The notes beneath the pieces were generated by a model, which had not been told where the DNA came from, ran no database searches, and saw only the letters and a program-made list of their open reading frames with translations. This document shows positions 1 to 8,982 of a stretch of DNA of 64,000 nt, piece by piece. Both the position numbers and the translations under genes were made by a program. The DNA lies in contig JAEXSP010000010.1 in the NCBI GenBank assembly GCA_023453795.1, forward strand, positions 18,749-82,748, written 5' to 3'. The first letter of the stretch is position 1, and each line of letters opens with the position of its first letter. This DNA is from Bacillota bacterium (GTDB lineage Bacteria > Bacillota > Clostridia > Acetivibrionales > JAEXSP01).

Positions 1-3000
1 CATTATTGAATAATTGCCGTTTGACAGTATATGCGTTTTCGGCAGCACGGGATCAGGTGCAGTATACTTGCGGATGGGCCCTTTTTCTTTATATACCGCA
101 TCTTTAAACGGCATTACTTTTTCCTTGCTTTCCTTGGTGATTATAACACTGGAAGGCACTTTTTCCTGAAGCAGCAAACGAGCGGCCCTTACGACCGGAT
201 CTGCATGAAAACGCCTCTGCATGGCATTGGAATTGAGGAAGTTGTTAAGTGAAAGAAGGCTCATGCCTTGGTGGTGGGCCATATAGCTCTTTACTATTGC
301 CCTTTTTTCACCGAAGGGAAGCCTTTCCGGGGTATAATCAACAGCTTCGTAATAGCCGTATGCACCTTCAAGACCTTCATTTTTCAGCATGAGGATATTT
401 TCATAAGCACTTACGGGATCAACAAGCAGAGCAAGAAAAGTTGCGTAAGGTGCAGCAACCGCATCCTGTATAAGGCCCCTTTTTAAGCCTAGCCATGGAA
501 CACCTATTGCCTTGTACTGATAATCGAGGCTGACGTCCAGGGAATTGAAGCCTGACTCCGAAGCCCCCCACGGCATGCCTCTAAGCTTCCCGTATTTTTT
601 CTGGCTCCTTATGACGAAGGAATAGGTCTCATCAAGCAAGGTGTTCTTAAAGCTTTTCATAAGCAGCAGCGGCATAAGGTATTCAAACATAGTCCCTGTC
701 CAGGACACAAGGCCCTTATAGCCATCAAGCACCGTGAGTGCTCTTCCGAGCTTGCCCCAATGCCTCGGTTCAACTTCCCCGCGGGCAATAGCTATATAGC
801 TTGTTTGACGGGCTTCCGAAGCAAACAGGTCGTAAAAGGAATTGGTAAGCCTGTTCTCTTCAATATTGTAGCCGATAGAAAACAACTGCTTTTTCTCTAC
901 ATAAAGCGGAAGGAATTTGATTTCTTCGGATATAATGCTTAACCTTTCACAAAGCCCTTTTATCCTGCTTATTAGGCTTTGGGAATGCTCCACCGATGCT
1001 GCCAGAAGACCTTTCAGTGTCTCAAGCCAACCGATGCTTGAAATATCGGCATCAATAGCAACAAGGTCTCCCCGCAGCCTATCTGTCATGCTTATTGCGC
1101 GCATATAATGTTCAGGGAGTCCATTAAGGCATATGTTTTCCTTAAGCATTTCTGCAATTGCTTTTGTCTGCTCCAATACTTTTTCATACTTCTGGTTATT
1201 AACCAAGCCATCAGGAATATCTGCCAATAGGTTTACCCACGGCATAATATCTGCAAGCTCATTGTTAAACATCTTAACAGCATTGGCACCTTTGGATTCC
1301 CAGGAAATTTTTCTTGCATTGGAAAGGTTGAAATATTCAGAAAGCTCGTTTAATGCGGATTTCCAGAGAACCGGATCTATTGTTTTTTTCACTTCAATCT
1401 CCTTAAGAGTTCCGGTTGCAAACCCGGATTCATCCCCTCCCCTGCCCAATATGTTTATAATATCCATAAATCCGTGTATGAAAGCTTTATCAATTAGCGG
1501 CGCATCAAGATATTCTTTAAGCCCTTGAATCAAGGTTATTAAGTAGCAGACAAAGTTTCCGCTGTCTACAGTTGAGATATATCCGGGCCTCAAGGGTTTG
1601 AGCGTACGGGTGTCATACCAGTTGTAAAGATGGCCGTTCCATTTATCAAGCCTCTCAATGGTTAAAACAGCGTTTTCCAGCAGGCCTGCCATTTCAGAGG
1701 TGCTTATATACCCCATATCCCTTGCCGAAAGTATCGCCAGCAGGCCCAGGCCTATATTTGTAGGAGATGTTCTGTAAGCAATACCCCTCGGGGGATCCTC
1801 CTGAAAATTGTCCGGTATAAGGTAATGGTTCCTGAAATTTGCAAACTCTTCAAAATACCTATAGGTTTTTCTGGCAATCTTCCGCAATTCCATTCGCCCA
1901 GCCTCAGGAAGCACAGGAATTTTATCCTCCTGCTCCCTGCTTATATAAAATGCAACCTGCGGAGAGGCAGTCCAGAACACCAACGGAATAATGCTGTAGA
2001 CAAACCATCCGGGCTTCAGCAGAATTGACAAAATGCAGACCAAAAGCCCCATAGCTGAAGAAATGTACATTTTTCTCCAGTAGCTTGATACGGAATTCTT
2101 TTGTCCTCTTTCTGCATCAGCTGCAGTCACCCATTCAAGCATATTCCTTTTAGTCACGAAAACTCTTAAAAGGGTTACTGTTACTGCATTAATCATCATA
2201 TATGCCTGATAAGGCAAAAAGCAAAAAGCTAGAATGGCTTGAAAAAATACCGATTTAACGCCGGACATGACATGCAGGTGCCGTTTTACCCTTCCGGCTC
2301 CGATTCGTCCTGAAAGCACCAAATCTATAATTGATGTAAATAACGGAACAAAAATCACAGCCAGAGCAAAACAAAGCCAAAGCAGACTGCTTCCCGCAAG
2401 AATGCTGAATCCGGCTAATATCAGGAGCAGTATTGAAGGCTGTACAAGGCTTCTTCGTATATTGTCAAATATCTTCCATCTTGAAAGCAAGGGCAGAGGA
2501 TTTTTAATTTTTTGATTATTCCTGTCGGTTACTCTTGCCCTGAGCCAGGGAACAAGCTGCCAGTCCCCCCTTATCCAACGGTGGAGTCTGGAAATGAATG
2601 AACTGTATTTTGAAGGGTATGAGTCAACCAGCTCCAGGTCTGTTACAAGACCTGTCCTTACATAAGAACCCTCAAGAAGGTCATGGCTGAGTATTGTGTT
2701 TTCGGGAATCGCATCTTTAAGAATGCTCTGAAATACGTTCAAGTCATAAATCCCTTTCCCAGTGAAGATTCCCTCTCCGAACAGATCCTGATAAACATCT
2801 GAAACTGCGCTGGAATAAGGATCCATTCCCTCCTGGCCTGTATAGATCTTTGACAGCAGTGATCTATTCGAGCTCTCAATATCAAATGAAATCCGTGGCT
2901 GCATAAGCCCGTAGCCTTTAGTGACTATTCCCCTTTTTTTATCTGTTACCGGCCTGTTCAGAGGATGTGCCATTGTACCGATCATTTTTCTTGCCATGCC

Positions 3001-4980
3001 CATGGGCAAAATTGTATCTGCATCCAGAGTTATTACATATTGTATGTCAGCAGGCATGGCTTCGCTTGAAATGTATTTGAAATCAGCATTACCTTTGCCT
3101 AAAAGCAAATCATTGAATTCTAACAAGGCTCCCCTTTTTCGTTCCCATCCCATCCATTTTTCATTAGCTTCATTAAATGTTCTTTCCCTGTGAAAGAAGT
3201 AGAAAATGTCCTTTTTACCGTTGGAGTACTTCCTGTTAAGTTCATTAATCCCCTGAAGTGCTGTTGAAACAATATTTTCATCCCCGGGTTCATTCTGATG
3301 TTTGGAATCTTTGAAGTCTCCGACTAAGGCAAAGAAAAGGTTTTCTCCTTTGTTTGCAAGATAATGGCTTTCAAGGTTTTCCAGAAGGCCTGCCACTCTA
3401 TTTTCATCCGAAAGGAGCGCAGGTATTGCAATCATAGTTGAATATTCCTCCGGAATCCCTTCCTTATATTCAAACCTTGGGAAAAAGGCAGGCTTGAATA
3501 TCTTGCAGGAAATCCAGTTAGTCAGGCATAAGGCAATTTCAGAAGAGGGAATAAGCACAGCCAGACAACCCAAAACAGCAAAAATCCATTTCATACTCTG
3601 AGCTGCCATAAAGGAATAATAAGCTGCTGCTGCTGTTAAAACTGCAGTAATAATAAGCATAAGACCGTAATAAAATGTTCCGGGATAGTGCTTTACTATA
3701 TCTGCTGCCTTTCTTACCGGTTTTGTTTTATAATCAATCCTATCTTCGAGGTCTTTTACCCCATTATCAATAAGGTAGTATCCCACATGACAAGCTCTTT
3801 TAACTTGAATATCATTAGCACCTACATTTTTCGCTTGTTCATAAGCTGCTTTTGCAAGTTTAACTGCTTCCTTGGCTATATGAAATTCCGAGACCTGATA
3901 GCCCGAGGCAAGCTTTTCAATCCTGCTCCTGTAATAGCTTCTCGAATTGAGATCCATCATAGGATAAGTTCCGTCAGGATCCTCCCTCAAAACCTGTTCA
4001 ACATGGCTTGCAGCTTCCAGTATGTTTATCCAATCCAGTGCGGATACAAGCTTAAGGCTAGTTATACAATTTCCTATTGAAACAGTATTTACCGCCTGAG
4101 CATTATGCTCTTTCTGAGTTATGCTTTCCATGGCGGTTCCTGACTTTTCAAGATAGTCATCTATATATTTAAGTACATGGATATAACCTTGGCCGGCCCT
4201 TCTCAGCCTGTAGAACAAATGATCGATGAACGCAGAATTGATGCCGTCCATTGTTTTCGTTCCGCTTTTAAACAGCTTCATGACGCTGTCTGCTCCGGCA
4301 TCCTCATTGGACATCGCTTCATCCAATATTTCATCCACCTTATTCCATTGCGTCTGCGTATCTTTGATTTTTTCACAAACCTGCCTTATCTCCTCGATAA
4401 GGGCAAGCCTGATGAAGGTCGGTATTGCCCAAATCTCTCTGTCGAAAAGATATCCGTGAGATTGGTAAGCCTTGAGGTAGTTCAAAATAATGCTTTCATC
4501 TGCCTGTCCGTCTGTATGTCCGATTATATCCAGCGCAACGGCAAAAACTCTTGCATAGCCCTTCAATACGCCGCATTTCAGAACAGGCAGCCTTGAATAG
4601 TCATACTTGTTCAGACCGTTTCTAATATCTTTTACCTGCTCCTCGATTATGTAAAAATTATCAAGCAGCCATTCAGCCGCCGGAGCAAGAGAATGCTTTC
4701 TTCGTACATCTTCATTCAGATCTTTATAAACAGAACTTATGTAGCTGTAATTATCATTCATTCTCGGAAGAGGCCATCCCGAAAGATTCTGCTTCCTGGA
4801 CACAGAATGCTCTATTGCCGTTTTCTTTGCATGAAGCTCAAGCTCTTCGCAGGTTAAAGAATCATTACGTATTTTCAGAATTCGCGTTCTCTTGCTTTTG
4901 AATACGATGAATGAAAATAGCAGTACAATTATTGCAATAGCAATGCCGATCTCAATATAAATGCTTGTATAAGGGAACAT
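1..4980 (-). CDS. Cyclic beta-1,2-glucan synthase (NdvB/Cgs type), 3' end outside window
   Basis: The reading frame is open from ATG at 4980 to the left edge, giving 1660 codons; full-length family members are about 2800 residues, so the C-terminal phosphorylase part is mostly missing. The family builds cyclic beta-1,2-glucan: a membrane GT84 domain polymerises UDP-glucose and a GH94 domain controls chain length. Visible here are an N-terminal membrane segment (residues ~7-27), a soluble N-terminal region, two membrane segments near 445-500, a glycosyltransferase core with VITLDADTILP (DxD motif) and a later QLVPWLR segment, more membrane spans, then a glucoamylase-like region. The last residues before the edge (DPVLPKTHILSNGNYSIM) match the start of the GH94-type part. 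SD AGGAGTGG precedes the start. A divergent sigma operon lies upstream. Confidence 0.9.
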   Translation of the reverse strand, partial: MFPYTSIYIEIGIAIAIIVLLFSFIVFKSKRTRILKIRNDSLTCEELELHAKKTAIEHSVSRKQNLSGWPLPRMNDNYSYISSVYKDLNEDVRRKHSLAPAAEWLLDNFYIIEEQVKDIRNGLNKYDYSRLPVLKCGVLKGYARVFAVALDIIGHTDGQADESIILNYLKAYQSHGYLFDREIWAIPTFIRLALIEEIRQVCEKIKDTQTQWNKVDEILDEAMSNEDAGADSVMKLFKSGTKTMDGINSAFIDHLFYRLRRAGQGYIHVLKYIDDYLEKSGTAMESITQKEHNAQAVNTVSIGNCITSLKLVSALDWINILEAASHVEQVLREDPDGTYPMMDLNSRSYYRSRIEKLASGYQVSEFHIAKEAVKLAKAAYEQAKNVGANDIQVKRACHVGYYLIDNGVKDLEDRIDYKTKPVRKAADIVKHYPGTFYYGLMLIITAVLTAAAAYYSFMAAQSMKWIFAVLGCLAVLIPSSEIALCLTNWISCKIFKPAFFPRFEYKEGIPEEYSTMIAIPALLSDENRVAGLLENLESHYLANKGENLFFALVGDFKDSKHQNEPGDENIVSTALQGINELNRKYSNGKKDIFYFFHRERTFNEANEKWMGWERKRGALLEFNDLLLGKGNADFKYISSEAMPADIQYVITLDADTILPMGMARKMIGTMAHPLNRPVTDKKRGIVTKGYGLMQPRISFDIESSNRSLLSKIYTGQEGMDPYSSAVSDVYQDLFGEGIFTGKGIYDLNVFQSILKDAIPENTILSHDLLEGSYVRTGLVTDLELVDSYPSKYSSFISRLHRWIRGDWQLVPWLRARVTDRNNQKIKNPLPLLSRWKIFDNIRRSLVQPSILLLILAGFSILAGSSLLWLCFALAVIFVPLFTSIIDLVLSGRIGAGRVKRHLHVMSGVKSVFFQAILAFCFLPYQAYMMINAVTVTLLRVFVTKRNMLEWVTAADAERGQKNSVSSYWRKMYISSAMGLLVCILSILLKPGWFVYSIIPLVFWTASPQVAFYISREQEDKIPVLPEAGRMELRKIARKTYRYFEEFANFRNHYLIPDNFQEDPPRGIAYRTSPTNIGLGLLAILSARDMGYISTSEMAGLLENAVLTIERLDKWNGHLYNWYDTRTLKPLRPGYISTVDSGNFVCYLITLIQGLKEYLDAPLIDKAFIHGFMDIINILGRGGDESGFATGTLKEIEVKKTIDPVLWKSALNELSEYFNLSNARKISWESKGANAVKMFNNELADIMPWVNLLADIPDGLVNNQKYEKVLEQTKAIAEMLKENICLNGLPEHYMRAISMTDRLRGDLVAIDADISSIGWLETLKGLLAASVEHSQSLISRIKGLCERLSIISEEIKFLPLYVEKKQLFSIGYNIEENRLTNSFYDLFASEARQTSYIAIARGEVEPRHWGKLGRALTVLDGYKGLVSWTGTMFEYLMPLLLMKSFKNTLLDETYSFVIRSQKKYGKLRGMPWGASESGFNSLDVSLDYQYKAIGVPWLGLKRGLIQDAVAAPYATFLALLVDPVSAYENILMLKNEGLEGAYGYYEAVDYTPERLPFGEKRAIVKSYMAHHQGMSLLSLNNFLNSNAMQRRFHADPVVRAARLLLQEKVPSSVIITKESKEKVMPFKDAVYKEKGPIRKYTAPDPVLPKTHILSNGNYSIM

Positions 4981-5108
4981 TCAATCAACCACTCCTGTTG
5001 TTCAAAATGCTGTTCATAGTTTTATATAGTTGATATTGTTATGTTCTGCCAAATCTCCAATTTTAATGAGTGGTATTGTTTTACAAATTTATTTTTTAAA
5101 ATTCTTTA
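4981..5108. promoter_or_regulatory. Divergent promoter region
   Basis: This is the spacer between the glucan synthase (-) and the sigma-factor operon (+). On the minus strand TTGGCA followed about 18 bp later by TATATA is a weak sigma-A-like candidate for the synthase. No conserved RNA or operator was recognised. Confidence 0.35.
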
Positions 5109-5134
5109 TGTAACTTTTCGTCACTTTTTCCGAA
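5109..5134 (+). promoter_or_regulatory. ECF-type promoter of the sigma-factor operon
   Basis: TGTAAC at 5109-5114 and CGAA at 5131-5134 are separated by 16 bp. This AAC/CG pattern is typical of promoters read by ECF sigma factors such as SigX and SigW. It lies 31 bp before the start of the sigma gene, so autoregulation is likely (inference). Confidence 0.55.
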
Positions 5135-5165
5135 TAATTATTGAATCAATTTTTTGGGGGAACAG

Positions 5166-5693
5166 ATGAAGAATGATAATGATGCTCTGATTGAAGGCTT
5201 TAAAACCGGAAATCATGAGAGCTTCGAAAAGCTTATGATAAAATACCGCCTGCCGGCAGCCAAATTTGCCTCAAGGTACCTTAAAGACGGCTATGCCGTT
5301 GAAGAAGCGGTTCAGGAAAGCTTTGCGGCTCTCTATGTATCAAGGGATAAGTTTAACAGGGAATTTTCCTTCAAGACCTATCTTTTTTCCATAGTGAAAA
5401 ACAAGTGTATAGATTACATGAGGAGAAAAACGACTCTTCCGCTTGATGATTCATACATTTCTATTGCCCCGTCTCCCGAAACAGAAGTAATAATAAGGGA
5501 ACACCGCAATTATGTTCGTATGAAATTAAACCAGCTTAAGGAGGATTACCGTACGGTCCTATACCTTAAAGAGTATGAAAATTTCAGTTACTCAGAAATC
5601 GCCGAGATAATGGGAAGAAACCTTGGTCAGATCAAGATACTTATTTACAGGGCAAGAAAAAGTTTAAAAGCCATGTTGGAAAGCGAGGTATGA
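5166..5693 (+). CDS. ECF-type RNA polymerase sigma factor
   Basis: 175-residue sigma-70 family protein of ECF size, with region 2 (FEKLMIKYRLPAAKFASRYL, then AEEAVQESF-like and FKTYLFSIVKNKCIDYMR) and a C-terminal region 4 helix-turn-helix (YLKEYENFSYSEIAEIMG). ATG 5166 is preferred over the upstream TTG at 5154 because GGGGG sits five bases ahead of it. The stop overlaps the next ATG (ATGA), so translation is coupled to the small membrane protein and the ABC genes downstream. The family directs polymerase to dedicated stress or envelope promoters; the promoter just upstream has ECF character. The inducing signal is unknown. Confidence 0.9.
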   Translation: MKNDNDALIEGFKTGNHESFEKLMIKYRLPAAKFASRYLKDGYAVEEAVQESFAALYVSRDKFNREFSFKTYLFSIVKNKCIDYMRRKTTLPLDDSYISIAPSPETEVIIREHRNYVRMKLNQLKEDYRTVLYLKEYENFSYSEIAEIMGRNLGQIKILIYRARKSLKAMLESEV

Positions 5694-6007
5694 AGATGGA
5701 AGCCAAATCGGATGAAAAAGCTTTTATTGAAGGTGTCTGGCGAAAGGTCAGGTATCTGGAATACCAGAAAAGAGAAGAAGCTCTATTAAAAAAGCTACAA
5801 TGTGATTACAGAAAAAAAAGATTAAAGTCGGCAATCTGCATTTTGCCTGTTATTGCAGCGGCAACAATTTCAATGTTGAGTATTACCGGAGTCGGAATGT
5901 TTTCCTTAATTGTCCTGGGAGGCTTATATATGGCCGCAGGCGTTTGCTATGAATACATCCCGGACCTGAATTACCGAAGGAGGCAGCAGCATGAATATAC
6001 AAATTGA
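5690..6007 (+). CDS. Small membrane protein, possible anti-sigma factor
   Basis: 105 residues: a charged cytoplasmic N-terminal half (KRKK-rich, residues ~1-50) followed by two hydrophobic segments (ILPVIAAATISMLSI and MFSLIVLGGLYMAAG) and a short basic tail. It overlaps the sigma gene by 4 bp and the ABC ATPase gene by 17 bp. Position directly after an ECF sigma gene is where an anti-sigma factor is normally encoded, but no HxxxCxxC zinc motif is present and no family was recognised. The anti-sigma role is inference from context only. Confidence 0.7.
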   Translation: MKMEAKSDEKAFIEGVWRKVRYLEYQKREEALLKKLQCDYRKKRLKSAICILPVIAAATISMLSITGVGMFSLIVLGGLYMAAGVCYEYIPDLNYRRRQQHEYTN

Positions 6008-6884
6008 AGGTTTAATTAAGAATTACGGGTCAAAAAAGGCATTATCAGACATTAATCTTGAGATAGGTGTAGGAATGTTCGGTTTGCTTGGACCAAACGG
6101 TGCCGGTAAAACAACATTAATGAGAATTCTCGCCACTCTGTTAAAGAAAAGCGGCGGTTCTGTTCTTCTGGACCGCATAAGAATCGAGGATAAAAGGCAG
6201 ATACGCAGAATAATAGGCTACCTGCCGCAGGAATTTTCATTCTTTTCCGGATTCACAGTATACGAAGCAATGGATTATCTTGCTCTCCTTTCCGGGATTA
6301 AGAACTCTGCTGAACGGAAAAAGCTAATTTATGAACTGCTGGAAAAGGTTAACCTGACTCAGGCACTTAAAGCCAAAGTCAAGGCTCTTTCCGGCGGAAT
6401 GAAGCAAAGGCTTGGAATAGCCCAGGCTCTTTTGAACAACCCTCAGCTTTTAATAGTAGATGAACCGACTTCCGGTCTTGACCCCGAAGAGCGCAATAAG
6501 TTCCGCAACATGCTGTGCGAATTCGCATACCAAAGAACAGTCATCCTTTCGACACATATTGTAAGCGATATTGAGTCAACCTGTGAGAAATTGGCTGTTT
6601 TAAAGAAAGGCCGTCTTGTCTATAACGGAAGTGTCAGTGAACTGCTTGGCACTGCAAAAGGGAAGGTTTGGGAAATGACTTTGGATAAACGCCAATGGGA
6701 AGGTATGAAACTTGACGCACAATCAAAAAAACTTGAGATAATATCCTCACTTTCCGAAGGACAGAGTATTCATCTCAGGCTTCTTTCCCCGGAAATACCT
6801 TATCCAAACGCCCAACCTGTTCAGGCCGGTCTGGAGGATGCATACATGCTTCTTATTAAGGAGGTTGAACAGACATGTTTTTGA
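5991..6884 (+). CDS. ABC transporter ATP-binding protein
   Basis: 297-residue nucleotide-binding subunit of an ABC-2 exporter. Walker A GPNGAGKTT (about residues 34-42), Q-loop YLPQEFSFF, signature LSGGMKQRLG, Walker B LLIVDEPTSGLDPEE and the H-loop STHI are all present, so it should hydrolyse ATP. The C-terminal ~70 residues form the extra domain often found in exporters of this class. It overlaps both neighbours and is part of the sigma-led operon; the two following membrane proteins are the likely partners. Substrate unknown; lipid, peptide or antibiotic export are all possible. Confidence 0.93.
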   Translation: MNIQIEGLIKNYGSKKALSDINLEIGVGMFGLLGPNGAGKTTLMRILATLLKKSGGSVLLDRIRIEDKRQIRRIIGYLPQEFSFFSGFTVYEAMDYLALLSGIKNSAERKKLIYELLEKVNLTQALKAKVKALSGGMKQRLGIAQALLNNPQLLIVDEPTSGLDPEERNKFRNMLCEFAYQRTVILSTHIVSDIESTCEKLAVLKKGRLVYNGSVSELLGTAKGKVWEMTLDKRQWEGMKLDAQSKKLEIISSLSEGQSIHLRLLSPEIPYPNAQPVQAGLEDAYMLLIKEVEQTCF

Positions 6885-8392
6885 GACTTACACTGAAGGA
6901 ACTGAAATTTCTTTTCAAGAGCATCACCTTTTATTTGCTTTTGGGTATTATTTTGCTTTTTTATATCACCCAATACGGGGAATCTGGACCTTTAGCAGCA
7001 AATAAGCCCTTACAACCGCTTAGCGAAATGCAGTTCATGTATACAAAGCTTCTTGAGGACTATAACGACGGCCATTTGTTAAATAAGCCTATTCTTCAGT
7101 CCTATAAGGGAATTGATAAAAACAGCAAGGGGCTTCCTAAAGATTATGTAAACCGCTACAAAAAAGCTGACTATAAATTAAGCACAAAGGAGAAAGCCGC
7201 AATCAAGGCTGCAATAGAAAGGATGAATCCCGGCGGAAGCATGAAAAATGAGAACATATATAAAATTAAGTTTTCCGTAACCGAGGAGGATTATAAAAAA
7301 ATAATGAAAAAATTGGACTCAGCTCTCGGAGGCTGCACTTATTATGCCGATCCCGAGGCAAAAGGAGCCCTGCTTTCATACCAAAATCCATACGGCTCAA
7401 CAGAGATAACCGACCCTCTTGAAAAAATGAATAATACCTATAATGACATGAAAAATGCTTTAGATACAGGCAGCATAACAGTATATAAGCTGGGCTTTGC
7501 TACTAAAATGCGCTTAAGTGACGAAAAAAAAGCCATGATATCAGAAGCAATGAGCAGGCTGAGTTCCGGCAGCAGTCAAAACAAACAAACCTTCAAGATT
7601 AGCTACAATCAGTTTCGGGATATTGTCAAAAAGCTTGATAAAAAGCTTGGTTTAAACCAATTTGAGAAAACCCTTGAAGGGAAAAACAATTTTAGAATTC
7701 AAACCTATAAGGAAGCCCTTGCCAGCTTCAAGGAGCTGCTTGCAAAGGATAAGCTTACAAATGCCTACGCCAGATGTCTCGCAGATTATATGGGTATTAC
7801 TGCAGGATTGTTTCCTATCTTTTTATCCGCATTTGCTCTTACAAGAGACCGGAGAAGCCGGATGCATGAACTTATATACTGCAGGCCCGCTAGCTCGCTC
7901 AGTTATGTTTTCTCGAAATTTACAGCTATAACTGCTGCTGTTACCCTTTGCTATACAGCCGTTGCCACCCATTCAACAATTGTGTTCTCTTCCTTGGGAA
8001 GGACTTACGGTTATAATATTGACTACCTTGCCTTTTATAAGTATACCCTTGCTTGGGTTCTTCCAACTGTCCTTTTTGTTGTTGCTTTTGGTTTTATTGT
8101 CTCGATTCTTTTCAGAAACGGCATTATTGCCATTGTACTTCAGCTTTTTATATGGTTTAGCTCACTGCTCCCTCTAAGCGGAGATTACAGGCTTTTCAAA
8201 CCCGTCATACGCTTTAATGAAGTCGGTAATTATGAACAATTCAAAATCTGGGCAGGAGACATTGCTCTAAACAGAGTATTTTTCACCTTGTTATCAATCT
8301 TAATGGTAATTGCTGCTTCCCTAGTTTTATCCAGGAGGAGGTCATCAGGGAATGGAAGTATTATCTCACTCTTTAGGAATAATAAAGTATAA
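6875..8392 (+). CDS. ABC-2 type permease with large extracytoplasmic domain
   Basis: 505 residues. One N-terminal membrane segment (FYLLLGIILLFYITQY, ~16-31) is followed by a ~270-residue hydrophilic region with two similar halves, each containing a stretch like KKAMISEAMSRL or KAAIKAAIERM and a KKLD motif, then about five membrane segments from residue ~310 to the end. This layout suits an ABC-2 permease whose outer domain handles the substrate. The start overlaps the ATPase gene by 10 bp; GGAGG lies 10 bases upstream. The internal duplication in the outer domain is worth noting. No named family was recognised. Confidence 0.8.
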   Translation: MFLRLTLKELKFLFKSITFYLLLGIILLFYITQYGESGPLAANKPLQPLSEMQFMYTKLLEDYNDGHLLNKPILQSYKGIDKNSKGLPKDYVNRYKKADYKLSTKEKAAIKAAIERMNPGGSMKNENIYKIKFSVTEEDYKKIMKKLDSALGGCTYYADPEAKGALLSYQNPYGSTEITDPLEKMNNTYNDMKNALDTGSITVYKLGFATKMRLSDEKKAMISEAMSRLSSGSSQNKQTFKISYNQFRDIVKKLDKKLGLNQFEKTLEGKNNFRIQTYKEALASFKELLAKDKLTNAYARCLADYMGITAGLFPIFLSAFALTRDRRSRMHELIYCRPASSLSYVFSKFTAITAAVTLCYTAVATHSTIVFSSLGRTYGYNIDYLAFYKYTLAWVLPTVLFVVAFGFIVSILFRNGIIAIVLQLFIWFSSLLPLSGDYRLFKPVIRFNEVGNYEQFKIWAGDIALNRVFFTLLSILMVIAASLVLSRRRSSGNGSIISLFRNNKV

Positions 8393-8981
8393 CATTAAGC
8401 TCTGCTTCGGACTGAATTATATAGCTGCCTTTTTATTTGCAGCATCTGCATTTTTCTTCTTTGACCTGAAGTATATGTCCATGAATGATGTGTCTCAAAT
8501 CGGAGAACTCTTTCTTTCAATTACAGGAATTATAATGCTGCCAAGCATTATACACATAGAAGAGAGCGAAAATGCAAATGAGGCAGTCTTTACAAAAAGA
8601 ACCCCTTATTACCTGACAATAGCCCTAAGGATGCTTATTACCTTTGCAGCCCTGGCCCTTGTATTATTTATCATCATTTTCTACTGTAAGATAAACAGTG
8701 GGAGTTTTGATTTGCTCAAAGTCTGGTCAGGCATATATATTTCAGCCTTGTACCTTGGAATAGCCGGAATCACCGCCGTTAACATTACAAAGGAGTTAGT
8801 GCCGGGCTACCTTGTCTCTCTTGGGTATTTTGCATTTGAATTCTTTACTCACGGAAAATATACCTCTGCGTTTTATGCATTCAGTCTTGTAAATAATGAT
8901 TACAGCCCCAAACTAAGAATTCTGGCGATTATAATCATACTTATTTCGATAAACCTGATCCTCGTAAAAAAGAGAAGCTGA
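8352..8981 (+). CDS. Integral membrane protein, second permease subunit
   Basis: 209 residues with about six hydrophobic segments and short charged loops, overlapping the preceding permease gene by 41 bp. GGAGGAGG lies upstream of ATG 8352. It resembles a compact ABC-2 permease lacking the outer domain, so it probably pairs with the preceding permease. It is the last gene of the sigma-led operon and ends one base from the convergent MFS gene; no terminator hairpin was seen at that junction. Confidence 0.78.
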   Translation: MEVLSHSLGIIKYNIKLCFGLNYIAAFLFAASAFFFFDLKYMSMNDVSQIGELFLSITGIIMLPSIIHIEESENANEAVFTKRTPYYLTIALRMLITFAALALVLFIIIFYCKINSGSFDLLKVWSGIYISALYLGIAGITAVNITKELVPGYLVSLGYFAFEFFTHGKYTSAFYAFSLVNNDYSPKLRILAIIIILISINLILVKKRS

Positions 8982-8982
8982 T

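Noticed and set aside
7662..8177. Extra plus-strand frames inside the large permease gene
   Set aside because: They lie entirely within the 6875-8392 gene, which has coherent membrane and domain structure; no SD supports them.
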